Source of the DNA: an uncultured Erythrobacter sp.
Lineage (GTDB): Bacteria; Pseudomonadota; Alphaproteobacteria; Sphingomonadales; Sphingomonadaceae
Length of the DNA: 64,000 nucleotides
Reading direction: 5' to 3'
NCBI GenBank assembly: GCA_947501215.1
Contig: CANMUS010000002.1
Coordinates: 124,001 to 188,000 of the forward strand
Below the pieces are notes generated by a model, which was not told the DNA's origin, did no database searches, and saw only the letters and a list, made by a program, of their open reading frames with translations. Positions within the stretch are counted from its first letter, which is position 1. Each line of letters opens with the position of its first letter. Positions 42,992-51,651 of the stretch are shown in pieces. The position numbers and the translations under genes were made by a program.

Positions 42992-44287
42992 TTAGACGGC
43001 CGGCGAAGCGTTTTCGCCGAGCACTGCCTTCTTGTCCGATCCCAGCACGGCCTCCGTGATGGAATAGGGCAGCGGTTCAGGCTTCTCGATCTGGCCGACG
43101 ATCGGCAGGATCACGAGGAAGTGAAGGAAGTAGTATGCCGTCGCCAGCTGGCTGAGCATGACATAGGGCTCTTCCGCCGGCGCGCCGCCGCAGATGAACA
43201 GGACGATCATCGCCGGAATCAGGCCGAACCAGAAGAATTTGCGGAACAGCGGGCGATAATGGCCGCTGCGCACCGGCGACCGGTCGAGCCACGGCAGGAT
43301 GAACCACAGCAGGATCGAGCCGAACATCGCGATCACGCCCAGCAGCTTCGCCGGAATGAACAGGAAGTCGACCGTGAAGGCGCGCAGGATCGCGTAGAAG
43401 GGCCAGAAGTACCACTCCGGAACGATATGCGCCGGCGTCGAAAGCGGGTTCGCCTCGATATAGTTGTCCGGGTGACCGAGCGCGTTCGGGAGGAAGAAGA
43501 CCATGGTCATGAACAGGATCAGAGCGACGCCGAGGCCGAAGCCGTCCTTCACCGTATAATACGGGTGGAAGGGCAGCGTGTCGCTCTCGCTCTTGATCTC
43601 GACGCCCGTAGGGTTCGAGGAGCCCGGGATATGCAGCGCCCAGATGTGCAGGATGACACAGCCCGCGGTCACGAAGGGCAGCAGGAAGTGAAGGCTGAAG
43701 AAGCGGTTCAGCGCGGCATTGTCGGGCGCGTAGCCGCCGAGCAACCAGATCTGGATCGGTTCGCCGACCAGCGGGATTGCGCCGAACAAGCCGGTGATGA
43801 CCTTGGCGCCCCAGAAGCTCATCTGGCCCCAGGGCAGGACGTAGCCCATGAAGGCGGTCGCCATCATCAGCAGGAAGATCGTGACGCCGAGCAGCCAGAT
43901 CATCTCGCGCGGGGCCTTGTACGAACTGTAGTAGAAGCCGCGGAAGATATGGAGGTAGACGACGATGAAGAAGAAGCTCGCCCCGTTTGCGTGGGCATAG
44001 CGCATCAGCCAGCCCCAGTTGACGTTGCGCATGATGTGCTCGGTCGTGGCAAAGGCAACCTGGGCGTTCGCGGCATAATGCATCGCGAGGATGATGCCGG
44101 TGACGATCTGCAGCACGAGGAAGAAGCCGGCGAGAACGCCGAAATTCCAGAAATAGCTGAGGTTGCGCGGCACCGGATAGCCGGCACCGACGGCATTGTA
44201 GACGAGGCGCGGCAATGGCAGCTTCTCGTCGAGGAACTTGGTGAAGCCGTTGGCCGGCGTATATTCCTTGGCCCAGGGAAAGCTCAT
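42992..44287 (-). CDS. petB: Cytochrome b of the bc1 complex
   Basis: A 431-residue subunit with eight helices that binds two b haems and both quinone sites. Helix B has [20 protein letters not shown] (first haem ligand His), helix [21 protein letters not shown] (second ligand pair). [16 protein letters not shown] is the PEWY motif of the Qo site. It starts 23 bases past the petA stop and lies 19 bases before petC. Confidence 0.97.
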   Translation of the reverse strand: MSFPWAKEYTPANGFTKFLDEKLPLPRLVYNAVGAGYPVPRNLSYFWNFGVLAGFFLVLQIVTGIILAMHYAANAQVAFATTEHIMRNVNWGWLMRYAHANGASFFFIVVYLHIFRGFYYSSYKAPREMIWLLGVTIFLLMMATAFMGYVLPWGQMSFWGAKVITGLFGAIPLVGEPIQIWLLGGYAPDNAALNRFFSLHFLLPFVTAGCVILHIWALHIPGSSNPTGVEIKSESDTLPFHPYYTVKDGFGLGVALILFMTMVFFLPNALGHPDNYIEANPLSTPAHIVPEWYFWPFYAILRAFTVDFLFIPAKLLGVIAMFGSILLWFILPWLDRSPVRSGHYRPLFRKFFWFGLIPAMIVLFICGGAPAEEPYVMLSQLATAYYFLHFLVILPIVGQIEKPEPLPYSITEAVLGSDKKAVLGENASPAV

Positions 44288-44310
44288 GATCGTATCTCGC
44301 GTCTCTTGGC

Positions 44311-44883
44311 TCAGCCGACCTGGATGGTGGTGTCGGAGGTGAAGGTATATTCCGGCACTTCGAGGTTGGTCGGCGCCGGTCCCTTCCGGATGCGTCCGGC
44401 GGTATCGTAGTGCGATCCGTGGCAGGGGCAGAAATATCCGCCGAACTCGCCCTTGACCTCGCCCTCGGCAGCACCCAGCGGGACGCAGCCGAGGTGGGTG
44501 CAGACCCCCATGGTCACCAGCATGTCCTGATGCCCTTCCTGCGTACGCTCGGCGAGCGTCTGCGGATCGCGCAGCGCACCGACGGGCGTGGCGTTCGCTT
44601 CCTGGACTTCGGCAGGCGTCAGGCGGCGCACAAACAGCGGCTGCTTGCGGAACACGGCCTTGATCGCCTGCCCCGGCTGGATCGCCGAGACATCGACCTC
44701 GGTCGTGCTCGCAGCGAGCACGTCCTTCGACGGCGCCATCTGGCTGATGAGCGGATAGAGCACCGCCAGACCGCCGACGCCGGCGGCGCTCACGGCAGCG
44801 ATGTCGATGAAATCGCGGCGACGGATGCCGTCGCCGGTTTCGCCTGTGGTTTCGGGTGTTGCGGTTGCAGCCGTGTCTGCCAT
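44311..44883 (-). CDS. petA: Ubiquinol-cytochrome c reductase iron-sulfur subunit (Rieske)
   Basis: A 190-residue Rieske protein. A twin-arginine motif [18 protein letters not shown] (about 21-38) directs Tat export and gives the anchoring helix. The cluster ligands are [10 protein letters not shown] (about 133-142) and [10 protein letters not shown] (about 155-164). The start [19 protein letters not shown] was chosen over one eleven codons upstream. It is the first gene of petABC. Confidence 0.96.
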   Translation of the reverse strand: MADTAATATPETTGETGDGIRRRDFIDIAAVSAAGVGGLAVLYPLISQMAPSKDVLAASTTEVDVSAIQPGQAIKAVFRKQPLFVRRLTPAEVQEANATPVGALRDPQTLAERTQEGHQDMLVTMGVCTHLGCVPLGAAEGEVKGEFGGYFCPCHGSHYDTAGRIRKGPAPTNLEVPEYTFTSDTTIQVG

Positions 44884-45094
44884 CAGCGCTATGCCTTGCC
44901 TGCCTTGTCGATGCACCGGCGGGTCGCCCGCACAGTGCGTTTGCGATTGTTTCCGGCCCTGCGGAGAGCTCGATCGGCGCGCTTGTCAGAAACCTGCACG
45001 AAAGCCCCCGGCAAGCCGGTTTGGAGGGGCCTCTAGCGGGTCAGCGCTGCCTTGCCAACCGCGATTTTGGCAAGCTCCGTGGCACGTGGCGCAA

Positions 45095-45757
45095 TCAGTG
45101 TGGCAGGCCGATGACACTGAGCTGTCGGCCTGTCGTATTCTCACCCCGATGGCTGGCCCGGCGAAACGAGTGGAAGCGATCGGGCTGGCAGTAGGTGTCC
45201 TCTTTCAGATCATCCACCTGCTTGACCCCCGCCAGAGCGAGACGATGGGCGGCAAAACCGGGCAGATCGAATTGCCAATGGCCCTTGCGCCCGGACACGA
45301 AGAATCGGTCGTCGGCCTCCGTGAAGTTCGCCCGGAACGCTTCATCTACCTCATAGCTGGCCTGCGCGATCGTCGGCCCGATTGCAGCGCGGATATCGGT
45401 CGGATCGCTTCCCAATCGCGCCATCGCCGCTACCGTATTTTCGAGTACGCCGGACACTGCACCGCGCCAGCCCGCATGAGCAGCTCCGACGACGCCCGCC
45501 TGTCCGTCCACCAGCAAGACCGGCGCGCAATCGGCGGTAACGATGCCGAGCAGCAAACCCGGCCGGTCTGTGACCAATGCATCGGCCTCGAGCGGTGCCG
45601 CCATGGCCTCCGTTACGAACACCACTTCCGGCGAATGGACTTGCTTCACACGCACAAGCACGCTGTCCGGCAGAATCTCCTGCAGATCGAGCGGCGCGCG
45701 TGCCGAAAAGGCGTGCGGGATCTCCTTCAGCAGGTTCGATCGAAGGGCCTCAGCCAA
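45095..45757 (-). CDS. pgeF: Purine nucleoside phosphorylase/polyphenol oxidase family protein (YfiH/PgeF)
   Basis: A 220-residue Cu-oxidase_4/YfiH-fold protein. Zn ligands are visible in VRVKQVHSPEVVFV, GIVTADCAPVLLVD (about 91-104) and VVGAAHAGWRGAVSGVLENT (about 108-127). Family members act as adenosine deaminase/purine phosphorylase or peptidoglycan editing enzymes; older names call them laccases. Its start overlaps the end of pepN by eight bases. Confidence 0.9.
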   Translation of the reverse strand: MAEALRSNLLKEIPHAFSARAPLDLQEILPDSVLVRVKQVHSPEVVFVTEAMAAPLEADALVTDRPGLLLGIVTADCAPVLLVDGQAGVVGAAHAGWRGAVSGVLENTVAAMARLGSDPTDIRAAIGPTIAQASYEVDEAFRANFTEADDRFFVSGRKGHWQFDLPGFAAHRLALAGVKQVDDLKEDTYCQPDRFHSFRRASHRGENTTGRQLSVIGLPH

Positions 45758-48401
45758 GCGAGCGGCTCACCTGCTCGTATGTGTCCCGCGACAACTTGGG
45801 TGCAGCGGCAATCCGCTCTAGCTGCTCGCGCATCAGCGCGGCGCGTCCGGGCTCGATCCGCCGCCAACGGCCAAGCGGCGGCACGAAACGCGCCGCCGTC
45901 TGCGGATTGATCGGATCGAGCGCGAGGATGAGGTCGGCGATGATGCGATAGCCTTCGCCATCTTCGGCATGAAACGCATGCGGATTGGCTGCGAACGCCA
46001 TGTAGAGCGAGCGGACGCGGTTGGGGTTCTTCAGGGTGAAATCGAGATGGTCGGCCAGCGCCTTCACATGCTCGATCGCGTTCGGATGGAGCGACAAGGC
46101 CTGCAGCGCGAACCATTTGTCGATCACCAGCGCATTGCCCTGGAAGCGGTTGTAGAAATCGAGCAGCCGCGCCGTGCGCTCGGCGCTCTCGGTCCCGGCC
46201 AGCACCATCAGCGCGCCCTGCCGGTCGGTCATGTTGTCGGCGCGGTCGTATTGGTGCGCAGCCAATTCGACCGCTTTCGCCGGATCGCTGGCAGCGGCAT
46301 AGGTCAGCAGCTGGGTCTTGACCTTGCGCGCGCCTCTCGCCGCCAGATCGAGCGAATAAGGTAGCTGCTCCGCCCGCTCGTAGAGCCGCTGCATTTCCCT
46401 TTTCAAGCGTTGGCCCAGCTCGCGTTTGAGCTCTTCGCGCTCTGCATGGATGCGAGCCGGATCGGCAACCAGCATTTGCTCGGCGAGATAGGTCTGGCTC
46501 GGCAGCAGCATCAGTTCGCCCCGCATCAGGTCGTCGAGCCTTTCGTCCACCAGCACAGCACGCATTGCCTCGGCGATATCGCCGACCGCTTCTTCGCGTT
46601 CTTGCTCCTCCAGTCCGCCGCCCGCTGCCGCGACCAGATGGCCGGTCATCAGCTCCTGCATAGCCTCGTAGCGAGCGAAGGGATCATCGTCATGAGCGGC
46701 GAGGAACACGAGATCCTCGCGCGGAATGTCGCGCTCGATCGTGACCGGCGCCGAGAAAGTGCGGTTGATCGAGAGGACCGGCGGGCTCTCGAAACCTTCG
46801 AACTCGAACTCCGCCTTCGCCGAATCGAGCACGAGCAGCTCCTCGCCCGAATGCATGCCCGTCTCGCGGTCGAACAACGCGATCTTGAGCGGGATCGGCA
46901 TGGGCTGCTTGTCCGGCTGGCCAGGCGTCGGCGGCACAACCTGCGAGAGCGCAAGCTTGGCCGTCTGTCCCTCGTGCTGCAATTCGGCCGTGACCTTGGG
47001 CGTGCCGGCCTGCGAATACCACAGGCGAAACTGCTCGAGATCGAGGCCTGCGCCTTCCTCGATCGCGCTGACGAAATCTTCGCAGGTCGCAGCCTCCCCG
47101 TCGTGGCGCTCGAAATAAAGGTCGGTGCCCTGCCGGAAGCGCTCTTCGCCGGCCATCGTCCGCATCATGCGAATGACCTCGGCACCCTTGTTGTAGACAG
47201 TCGAGGTGTAGAAGTTGTTGATCTCACGATAGGAATCGGGCCGGATCGGGTGCGCCAACGGGCCGGAATCCTCGGGGAACTGCACGCTGCGCAGGATGCG
47301 CACATCCTCGATCCGCTTGACCGGCGCGCTGCCCATGTCGGCGCTGAACAGCTGGTCGCGCAACACGGTGAAGCCTTCCTTCAAGCTCAGCTGGAACCAG
47401 TCGCGGCAGGTGATGCGATTGCCGGACCAATTGTGAAAGTACTCGTGCCCGATGACGCCTTCGATGCCATCGAAGTCGCCGTCGGTCGCGGTTTCCGGGT
47501 CGGCGAGGACGTATTTTGTGTTGAAGACGTTGAGGCCCTTGTTCTCCATCGCACCCATGTTGAAATCGCTCACCGCGACGATGTTGAACAGGTCGAGGTC
47601 GTATTCGCGGCCGAACACCTCCTCATCCCACTTCATCGAGCGCTTGAGGCTCTCCATGGCATGCGCGGTGCGTTCCAGATCGCCGTCGCGGACATAGACG
47701 TTCAGCTCGACCTCGCGACCGCCCATGGTGGTGAAGCTGTCGGTCCGCGCCACCAGATCCCCGGCGACCAGCGCGAACAGATAGGACGGCTTGGGCCAGG
47801 GATCGTGCCATTCGGCCCAATGCTGCTCTCCATCTTCGCCGGTCTCGACGCGGTTGCCGTTGCACAGCAGGACGGGGAACTGCGCCTTCGGGCCGCGCAT
47901 GCGGACGGTATAGGTACTGAGTACGTCGGGTCGGTCGGGGAAGAAGGTGATGCGGCGGAAGCCCTCGGCCTCGCATTGCGTGCAGAGCATGCCGTTCGAG
48001 GCGTACAGGCCCATAAGCTGCGAATTGGCCGAAGGATCGATCTCGGTGACGATCTCGATCGTGTGACTGCTGCCTTCGAGCGTGACCACCAGATCGTCGC
48101 CATCCATCGTGTGTCCAGCGCATTCGGCTCCGTCGCAGGACAGCGAAACCAGCTCCAGCCCGTCGCCGTTCAGGCGGATCGTGGGCGAGGCTTCGGCATC
48201 GGGATTGCGCTCAACCGAGAGGGTCGCGGTGACCCGGGTCCGTTCCAGCCCGAGCTCGAAATCGAGCCGCGTTTCGGTCACCAGCCAGGGGAACGGGGTG
48301 TAGTCCTGGCGCCGGATGGTCGCGGGCTCATGCGGCTCGGGCGCTGCATCGGCCATTGCGGCATTGCCTTCGGGCGTGGCGGGGCTGCGGGCGATATCCA
48401 T
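45750..48401 (-). CDS. pepN: Aminopeptidase N
   Basis: An 883-residue M1 zinc metallopeptidase that removes N-terminal residues from peptides. The exopeptidase motif is MGAMENKGLNVFNTKYVL and the zinc site VIGHEYFHNWSGNR (HExxH, about 300), with the third ligand Glu in LSLKEGFTVLRD. The four-domain bacterial length fits E. coli PepN (870). ATG at 48401 has AGGA seven bases upstream; further upstream codons lack homology. It is divergent from the epimerase-like gene, 42 bases apart. Confidence 0.96.
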   Translation of the reverse strand: MDIARSPATPEGNAAMADAAPEPHEPATIRRQDYTPFPWLVTETRLDFELGLERTRVTATLSVERNPDAEASPTIRLNGDGLELVSLSCDGAECAGHTMDGDDLVVTLEGSSHTIEIVTEIDPSANSQLMGLYASNGMLCTQCEAEGFRRITFFPDRPDVLSTYTVRMRGPKAQFPVLLCNGNRVETGEDGEQHWAEWHDPWPKPSYLFALVAGDLVARTDSFTTMGGREVELNVYVRDGDLERTAHAMESLKRSMKWDEEVFGREYDLDLFNIVAVSDFNMGAMENKGLNVFNTKYVLADPETATDGDFDGIEGVIGHEYFHNWSGNRITCRDWFQLSLKEGFTVLRDQLFSADMGSAPVKRIEDVRILRSVQFPEDSGPLAHPIRPDSYREINNFYTSTVYNKGAEVIRMMRTMAGEERFRQGTDLYFERHDGEAATCEDFVSAIEEGAGLDLEQFRLWYSQAGTPKVTAELQHEGQTAKLALSQVVPPTPGQPDKQPMPIPLKIALFDRETGMHSGEELLVLDSAKAEFEFEGFESPPVLSINRTFSAPVTIERDIPREDLVFLAAHDDDPFARYEAMQELMTGHLVAAAGGGLEEQEREEAVGDIAEAMRAVLVDERLDDLMRGELMLLPSQTYLAEQMLVADPARIHAEREELKRELGQRLKREMQRLYERAEQLPYSLDLAARGARKVKTQLLTYAAASDPAKAVELAAHQYDRADNMTDRQGALMVLAGTESAERTARLLDFYNRFQGNALVIDKWFALQALSLHPNAIEHVKALADHLDFTLKNPNRVRSLYMAFAANPHAFHAEDGEGYRIIADLILALDPINPQTAARFVPPLGRWRRIEPGRAALMREQLERIAAAPKLSRDTYEQVSRSLG

Positions 48402-48443
48402 GGAAATCCTGTGCTTTTGCGTGTCTTCGGGTAATACGCCCCG

Positions 48444-49235
48444 ATGCCACAAATGTTCATCGTCGGGCTCGGCTACACGGCCAAACGGATCGCGCAAGCG
48501 CTGAGCACCGCCGGCTGGGCGGTCGAGGCTACCGGAAGCGACGGGACCATCGCTTTCGACGACGAGCCTGCCGTGCTTTCCGCACTGGCCGCTTCGAGCC
48601 ATGTTTTGAGTTCCGTCCCGCCGTCCGATGGCAGCGATCCGGTGCTGGACCGCTATGGCGCGGCGCTCGGCGAGAAATGGCTGGGATACCTCTCCTCGAC
48701 TGGCGTCTACGGCGACTGGCAAGGGGCGTGGGTGGACGAGGCAACCCCGACCGGCGGCGGGCGGCGCACCGCGCGCAGCGATTGCGATGCGCGCTGGCTG
48801 GAAATGGACGCGCGGGTCTTCCGCCTACCGGGAATCTACGGGCCGGGACGCAGTGCCTTTGACCGTATCCGAGAGGGCAAGGCCCACCGGATCGATCTGC
48901 CACAGCAGGTCTTCAGCCGCGTTCACGTGGACGATATCGTGAGCGGAGTGGTCGCCGCCGTCGAGGGCGACGTACCACCCGGCGCCTACAATCTCGCCGA
49001 CGATCTGGCGACCAGCCAGAATGCGGTGATCGAGGAAGCGTGCCGCCTGCTCGGGGTCGAGCCCCCGCCGCTGCAAACGATGGACGAGGCCGAGCTGTCA
49101 CCCATGGCGCGCGGTTTCTATGCCGAGAACCGCCGGGTGGCGAACGGCAAGGCGAAACGGGTGCTGGGTTGGCAGCCGGAATACCCGACTTTCCGAGAAG
49201 GTCTCGCTTCGATTATGGCGTCTAGTCGCGACTGA
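48444..49235 (+). CDS. NAD(P)-binding epimerase-like protein (YeeZ type)
   Basis: A 263-residue extended-SDR-like protein. The N-terminal motif is MFIVGLGYTAKRIAQALSTA (GxGYT rather than GxxGxxG). The core has YLSSTGVYGDWQGAWVDEAT, with Tyr in VYGD and no clear YxxxK Lys. FSRVHVDDIVSGVVAAVEG and YNLADDLATSQNAVIEEACR follow. It resembles E. coli YeeZ, whose substrate is unknown. The long hairpin repeat at 49255 follows its stop. Confidence 0.82.
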   Translation: MPQMFIVGLGYTAKRIAQALSTAGWAVEATGSDGTIAFDDEPAVLSALAASSHVLSSVPPSDGSDPVLDRYGAALGEKWLGYLSSTGVYGDWQGAWVDEATPTGGGRRTARSDCDARWLEMDARVFRLPGIYGPGRSAFDRIREGKAHRIDLPQQVFSRVHVDDIVSGVVAAVEGDVPPGAYNLADDLATSQNAVIEEACRLLGVEPPPLQTMDEAELSPMARGFYAENRRVANGKAKRVLGWQPEYPTFREGLASIMASSRD

Positions 49236-49254
49236 CTTTGTCAGCCGCTGCGCC

Positions 49255-49335
49255 CTGTTCCATCCCACGCCCCCTCCCGGCCACCCATAGAATACCGTGC
49301 CGTGGGTGGCCGGGAGGGGGCGTGGGATGGAACAG
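49255..49335. repeat. Long hairpin element, copy B
   Basis: A perfect 33-bp inverted repeat: arms 49255-49287 and 49303-49335 around the loop TAGAATACCGTGCCG. The inner 24 bp differ from copy A (20995-21057) at four pairs, each with both bases changed together. It lies between the convergent ends of the epimerase-like gene and the EamA transporter gene, 20 bases past the former. Confidence 0.9.
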
Positions 49336-49338
49336 CAA

Positions 49339-49360
49339 GGTCAGGACGGATGTCCTGACC
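49339..49360 (-). repeat. ATCC-loop hairpin, copy 3
   Basis: The stem GGTCAGGAC / GTCCTGACC with loop GGAT is identical to the hairpin at 21070-21091 and lies at the same side of its long hairpin. On the minus strand it starts 12 bases past the EamA transporter stop. Confidence 0.8.
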
Positions 49361-49372
49361 GCACCCAGCAAA

Positions 49373-50308
49373 TTACGGCTCGGGAGTAGCACGCCGGGGC
49401 GGCGGCGCGGCGCGGCCCCGCATGGCCACGACCATGCCGACCAGCGTGATTACGGCTCCCGCAGCCGGGAGTGGCCCCCACACGAAACCTTCGAACAAGG
49501 TCGACAAAATCATCGCGACAACCGGCACGATTACCGAGCTGTAGGCTGCTTTCCCCGCGCCGACCTTGCGAACGAGGCCGTAATAGAGCGGGAAAGTCAC
49601 CACCGATCCGGCGAGGCCGAGATAGAGGATGCCGAGCGTATAGGCCGGACGCTGGTCGAACACCGGCGGTCCCGAGACGACCAGCGCGAACGCCGCATTG
49701 ATGGCCACACCGACCAGCATCGCCCAGGCGAGCAGCGTGAGCAGCGGCTGTCGCTTGGCCCCCTCCATCGCCTGCACGATATTGGCAGCGCTTGCGGCGA
49801 GAATCCCGCCGATAGTCAGCGCCGCGCCGGTCAGCACTTCGCCGAGGGTCGCCGGAGAGGCACGATATTCCTGCGCGAACAGCATCGCTACTCCGACGGC
49901 AGCAATCGCCGAACCCAGCACGAATTCGCGGCTGATCGGCTGGCCGAGGAAGAGGCGCCCCAGCACCGCGTTCGGCACCACCAGCAGCGCGAACATTACC
50001 GCGACCAGCCCCGAAGTAATGAAGCGCTCCGCATTGTAGACGAAGCCGAAATTGAGCGAGAACTGGAACAGTGCCAGCGCGACAACCCAGCGCCAGCCGC
50101 CCGGCGCGACGCGCAGGCTTTCGCCGCGCAATTTCGCCAGCGCGAACATGCCGAGCGCGGCGACGATGAAGCGATAGGTGATGGACCAGGCAGGCGGGAC
50201 GCTCGAGATCTGGTCGCGGATGACCAGCCAGGTCCCGCCCCAAATGACGCTGACGAGCAGGAAGGCCCCGAAGTTGCGCGGGGTGAACAGGCTCTCGCTT
50301 GACGTCAT
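49373..50308 (-). CDS. EamA/DMT-superfamily transporter
   Basis: A 311-residue inner-membrane protein with ten predicted helices in two EamA repeats. The first repeat starts FGAFLLVSVIWGGTWLVIRD; the second ends PLPAAGAVITLVGMVVAMRG. WGGTW in helix 1 is typical of DMT exporters of amino acids or metabolites. ATG at 50308 was chosen because it overlaps the aldolase stop (ATGA), a normal coupling. The longer open frame upstream is a shadow of the aldolase gene. The substrate is unknown; pairing with a threonine-aldolase-like enzyme suggests amino-acid export. Confidence 0.9.
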   Translation of the reverse strand: MTSSESLFTPRNFGAFLLVSVIWGGTWLVIRDQISSVPPAWSITYRFIVAALGMFALAKLRGESLRVAPGGWRWVVALALFQFSLNFGFVYNAERFITSGLVAVMFALLVVPNAVLGRLFLGQPISREFVLGSAIAAVGVAMLFAQEYRASPATLGEVLTGAALTIGGILAASAANIVQAMEGAKRQPLLTLLAWAMLVGVAINAAFALVVSGPPVFDQRPAYTLGILYLGLAGSVVTFPLYYGLVRKVGAGKAAYSSVIVPVVAMILSTLFEGFVWGPLPAAGAVITLVGMVVAMRGRAAPPPRRATPEP

Positions 50309-51312
50309 AGGTCGGCGATAGCCTTCGACAGTGCCCGCGCATCCTCTTCGCGCGTGTTCCAGGCGGTCACGAAGCGGGCGGCATCCGCGCCCCAGTCGTA
50401 GAAGCCGAAGCCCTGTCCGCGCAGTGCCTCGCGCTCGGCAGCGGTGCAGCGCACGAACAGTTCGTTCGCTTCGACCGGGTGCATCAGGCGCTCGCCGCAC
50501 GCACCGGCGATCTCCGCCGCAGCCGCATTGGCTGAGCGTGCATTGGCGAGCCAGAGGTCGTCTTGAAGCATCGCATGGACCTGCGCGGCGAGGAAGCGGC
50601 CCTTGGACTGCAAATGGCCCGCCCGCTTCCGGCGATAGCGCGCCACATCGGCGGCCTGCATATCGAAGAATACGATGGCCTCGGCGCTCATGGCGCCGTT
50701 CTTCACGAAGCCGAAGCTGAGCGCGTCGACCGGGCCAGCGGCATCGGCGGCGCGGCAATCGAGGAAGGCCGCGGCATTGCCGAAGCGCGCGCCGTCCATA
50801 TGCAGGCCGAGCCCGCGCTCCTTCGCCAGCGCGGCAATCGCGGCGACCTCGTCCGCACGATAGCTGCGGCCGTATTCGCTGGCCTGCGTAATCGAGATCG
50901 CATGCGGCTGTACCTGGTGCACATCGTCGCGAATCGGATCGATCACCGCGCGGATGCTTTCGGGCGTCAGCTTCGCGCCCTCGCCTTCCGCCAGGAGCAG
51001 CTTCGCACCGTGAAGGTAGAAACCGGGCGCGCCGCCTTCGTCCATCTCGATATGCGCCTCGCGGTGGCAGACCACCCCGCCATGCGGCTGCACCATGGTG
51101 GCGAGCGCGATGCAGTTGGCCGCCGTACCGGTTGCGACCCAAAGCCCAGCGCATTCGCGGCCGAACATTGCCGAGAGCTTCTCGTCGAGCGCGCCGCTCA
51201 GCGCATCCCCGTCGTAGGGGCTGTCCGGCTCGTCGGCAGCGCGCATCGCCTCCCACACGGCAGGGTGAACGCTGGCGGCATTGTCGGACAGGAACTGCAT
51301 GGGAACGCGCAT
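50305..51312 (-). CDS. Low-specificity L-threonine aldolase-like PLP enzyme
   Basis: A 335-residue fold-type I PLP enzyme that cleaves beta-hydroxy amino acids to glycine and an aldehyde. Visible motifs are MQFLSDNAASVHPAVWEAM at the N-terminus, VATGTAANCIALA (PLP phosphate, about 60), GLGLHMDGARFGNAAAFL (Asp near 170) and LSFGFVKNGAMSAEAIVFFD with the Schiff-base Lys near 205. The ATG could be four codons later at 51300. It overlaps the EamA transporter gene by four bases. Confidence 0.9.
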   Translation of the reverse strand: MRVPMQFLSDNAASVHPAVWEAMRAADEPDSPYDGDALSGALDEKLSAMFGRECAGLWVATGTAANCIALATMVQPHGGVVCHREAHIEMDEGGAPGFYLHGAKLLLAEGEGAKLTPESIRAVIDPIRDDVHQVQPHAISITQASEYGRSYRADEVAAIAALAKERGLGLHMDGARFGNAAAFLDCRAADAAGPVDALSFGFVKNGAMSAEAIVFFDMQAADVARYRRKRAGHLQSKGRFLAAQVHAMLQDDLWLANARSANAAAAEIAGACGERLMHPVEANELFVRCTAAEREALRGQGFGFYDWGADAARFVTAWNTREEDARALSKAIADL

Positions 51313-51351
51313 AACGAGGCAGGCATTGGTTGCACAGAAAGGAATTCATGC

Positions 51352-51651
51352 ATGGGCCAGAGCAGCGAAATCACCGTCGAGAAGCAGGGAGACGAGAGCC
51401 GGGGTGCCTATACGGTCGACCTCGAGGGCGTCGAACGGAAGGCGGAACTGACCTGGGTTACGCGGAACGGCGTGCGCCATGCCAATCACACCTTCGTGCC
51501 GCCCGAGATGCGCGGCAAGGGGATTGCTGGAAAGCTGGTCGATGCGCTGATCGCCGACGCGCGCGAGCAGGGTTTCAAGATCGCGCCCGACTGCTCCTAT
51601 GTCGAGGCCGCCTTCCGCCGCAATCCCGAATGGTCAGACCTGCGCGTCTGA
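51352..51651 (+). CDS. Small GNAT-family N-acetyltransferase (YidJ/COG2388 type)
   Basis: A 99-residue compact GNAT. NHTFVPPEMRGKGIAGKLVD (about 47-66) holds the acetyl-CoA loop (Q/RxxGxG form RGKGIAG) and the C-terminus has IAPDCSYVEAAFRRNPEW. AAAGGA lies about eight bases before the ATG. Such single-domain proteins are common and their substrate is unknown. The last 18 bases overlap the PH-domain gene on the other strand. Confidence 0.88.
   Translation: MGQSSEITVEKQGDESRGAYTVDLEGVERKAELTWVTRNGVRHANHTFVPPEMRGKGIAGKLVDALIADAREQGFKIAPDCSYVEAAFRRNPEWSDLRV

Noticed and set aside
42938-44410. A 490-codon plus-strand open frame rich in Glu, Asp and Arg
   Set aside because: It is the antisense shadow of cytochrome b; its composition is the complement of a hydrophobic gene.
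46410-48434. A 674-codon plus-strand open frame
   Set aside because: It lies wholly antisense to pepN, has GC-rich codon artefacts, no ribosome binding site and no recognisable domain.
50309-51349. A long N-terminal extension making the EamA transporter 658 residues
   Set aside because: The extension is the out-of-frame copy of the aldolase gene, and the ATG at 50308 overlapping the aldolase stop gives a normal EamA N-terminus.
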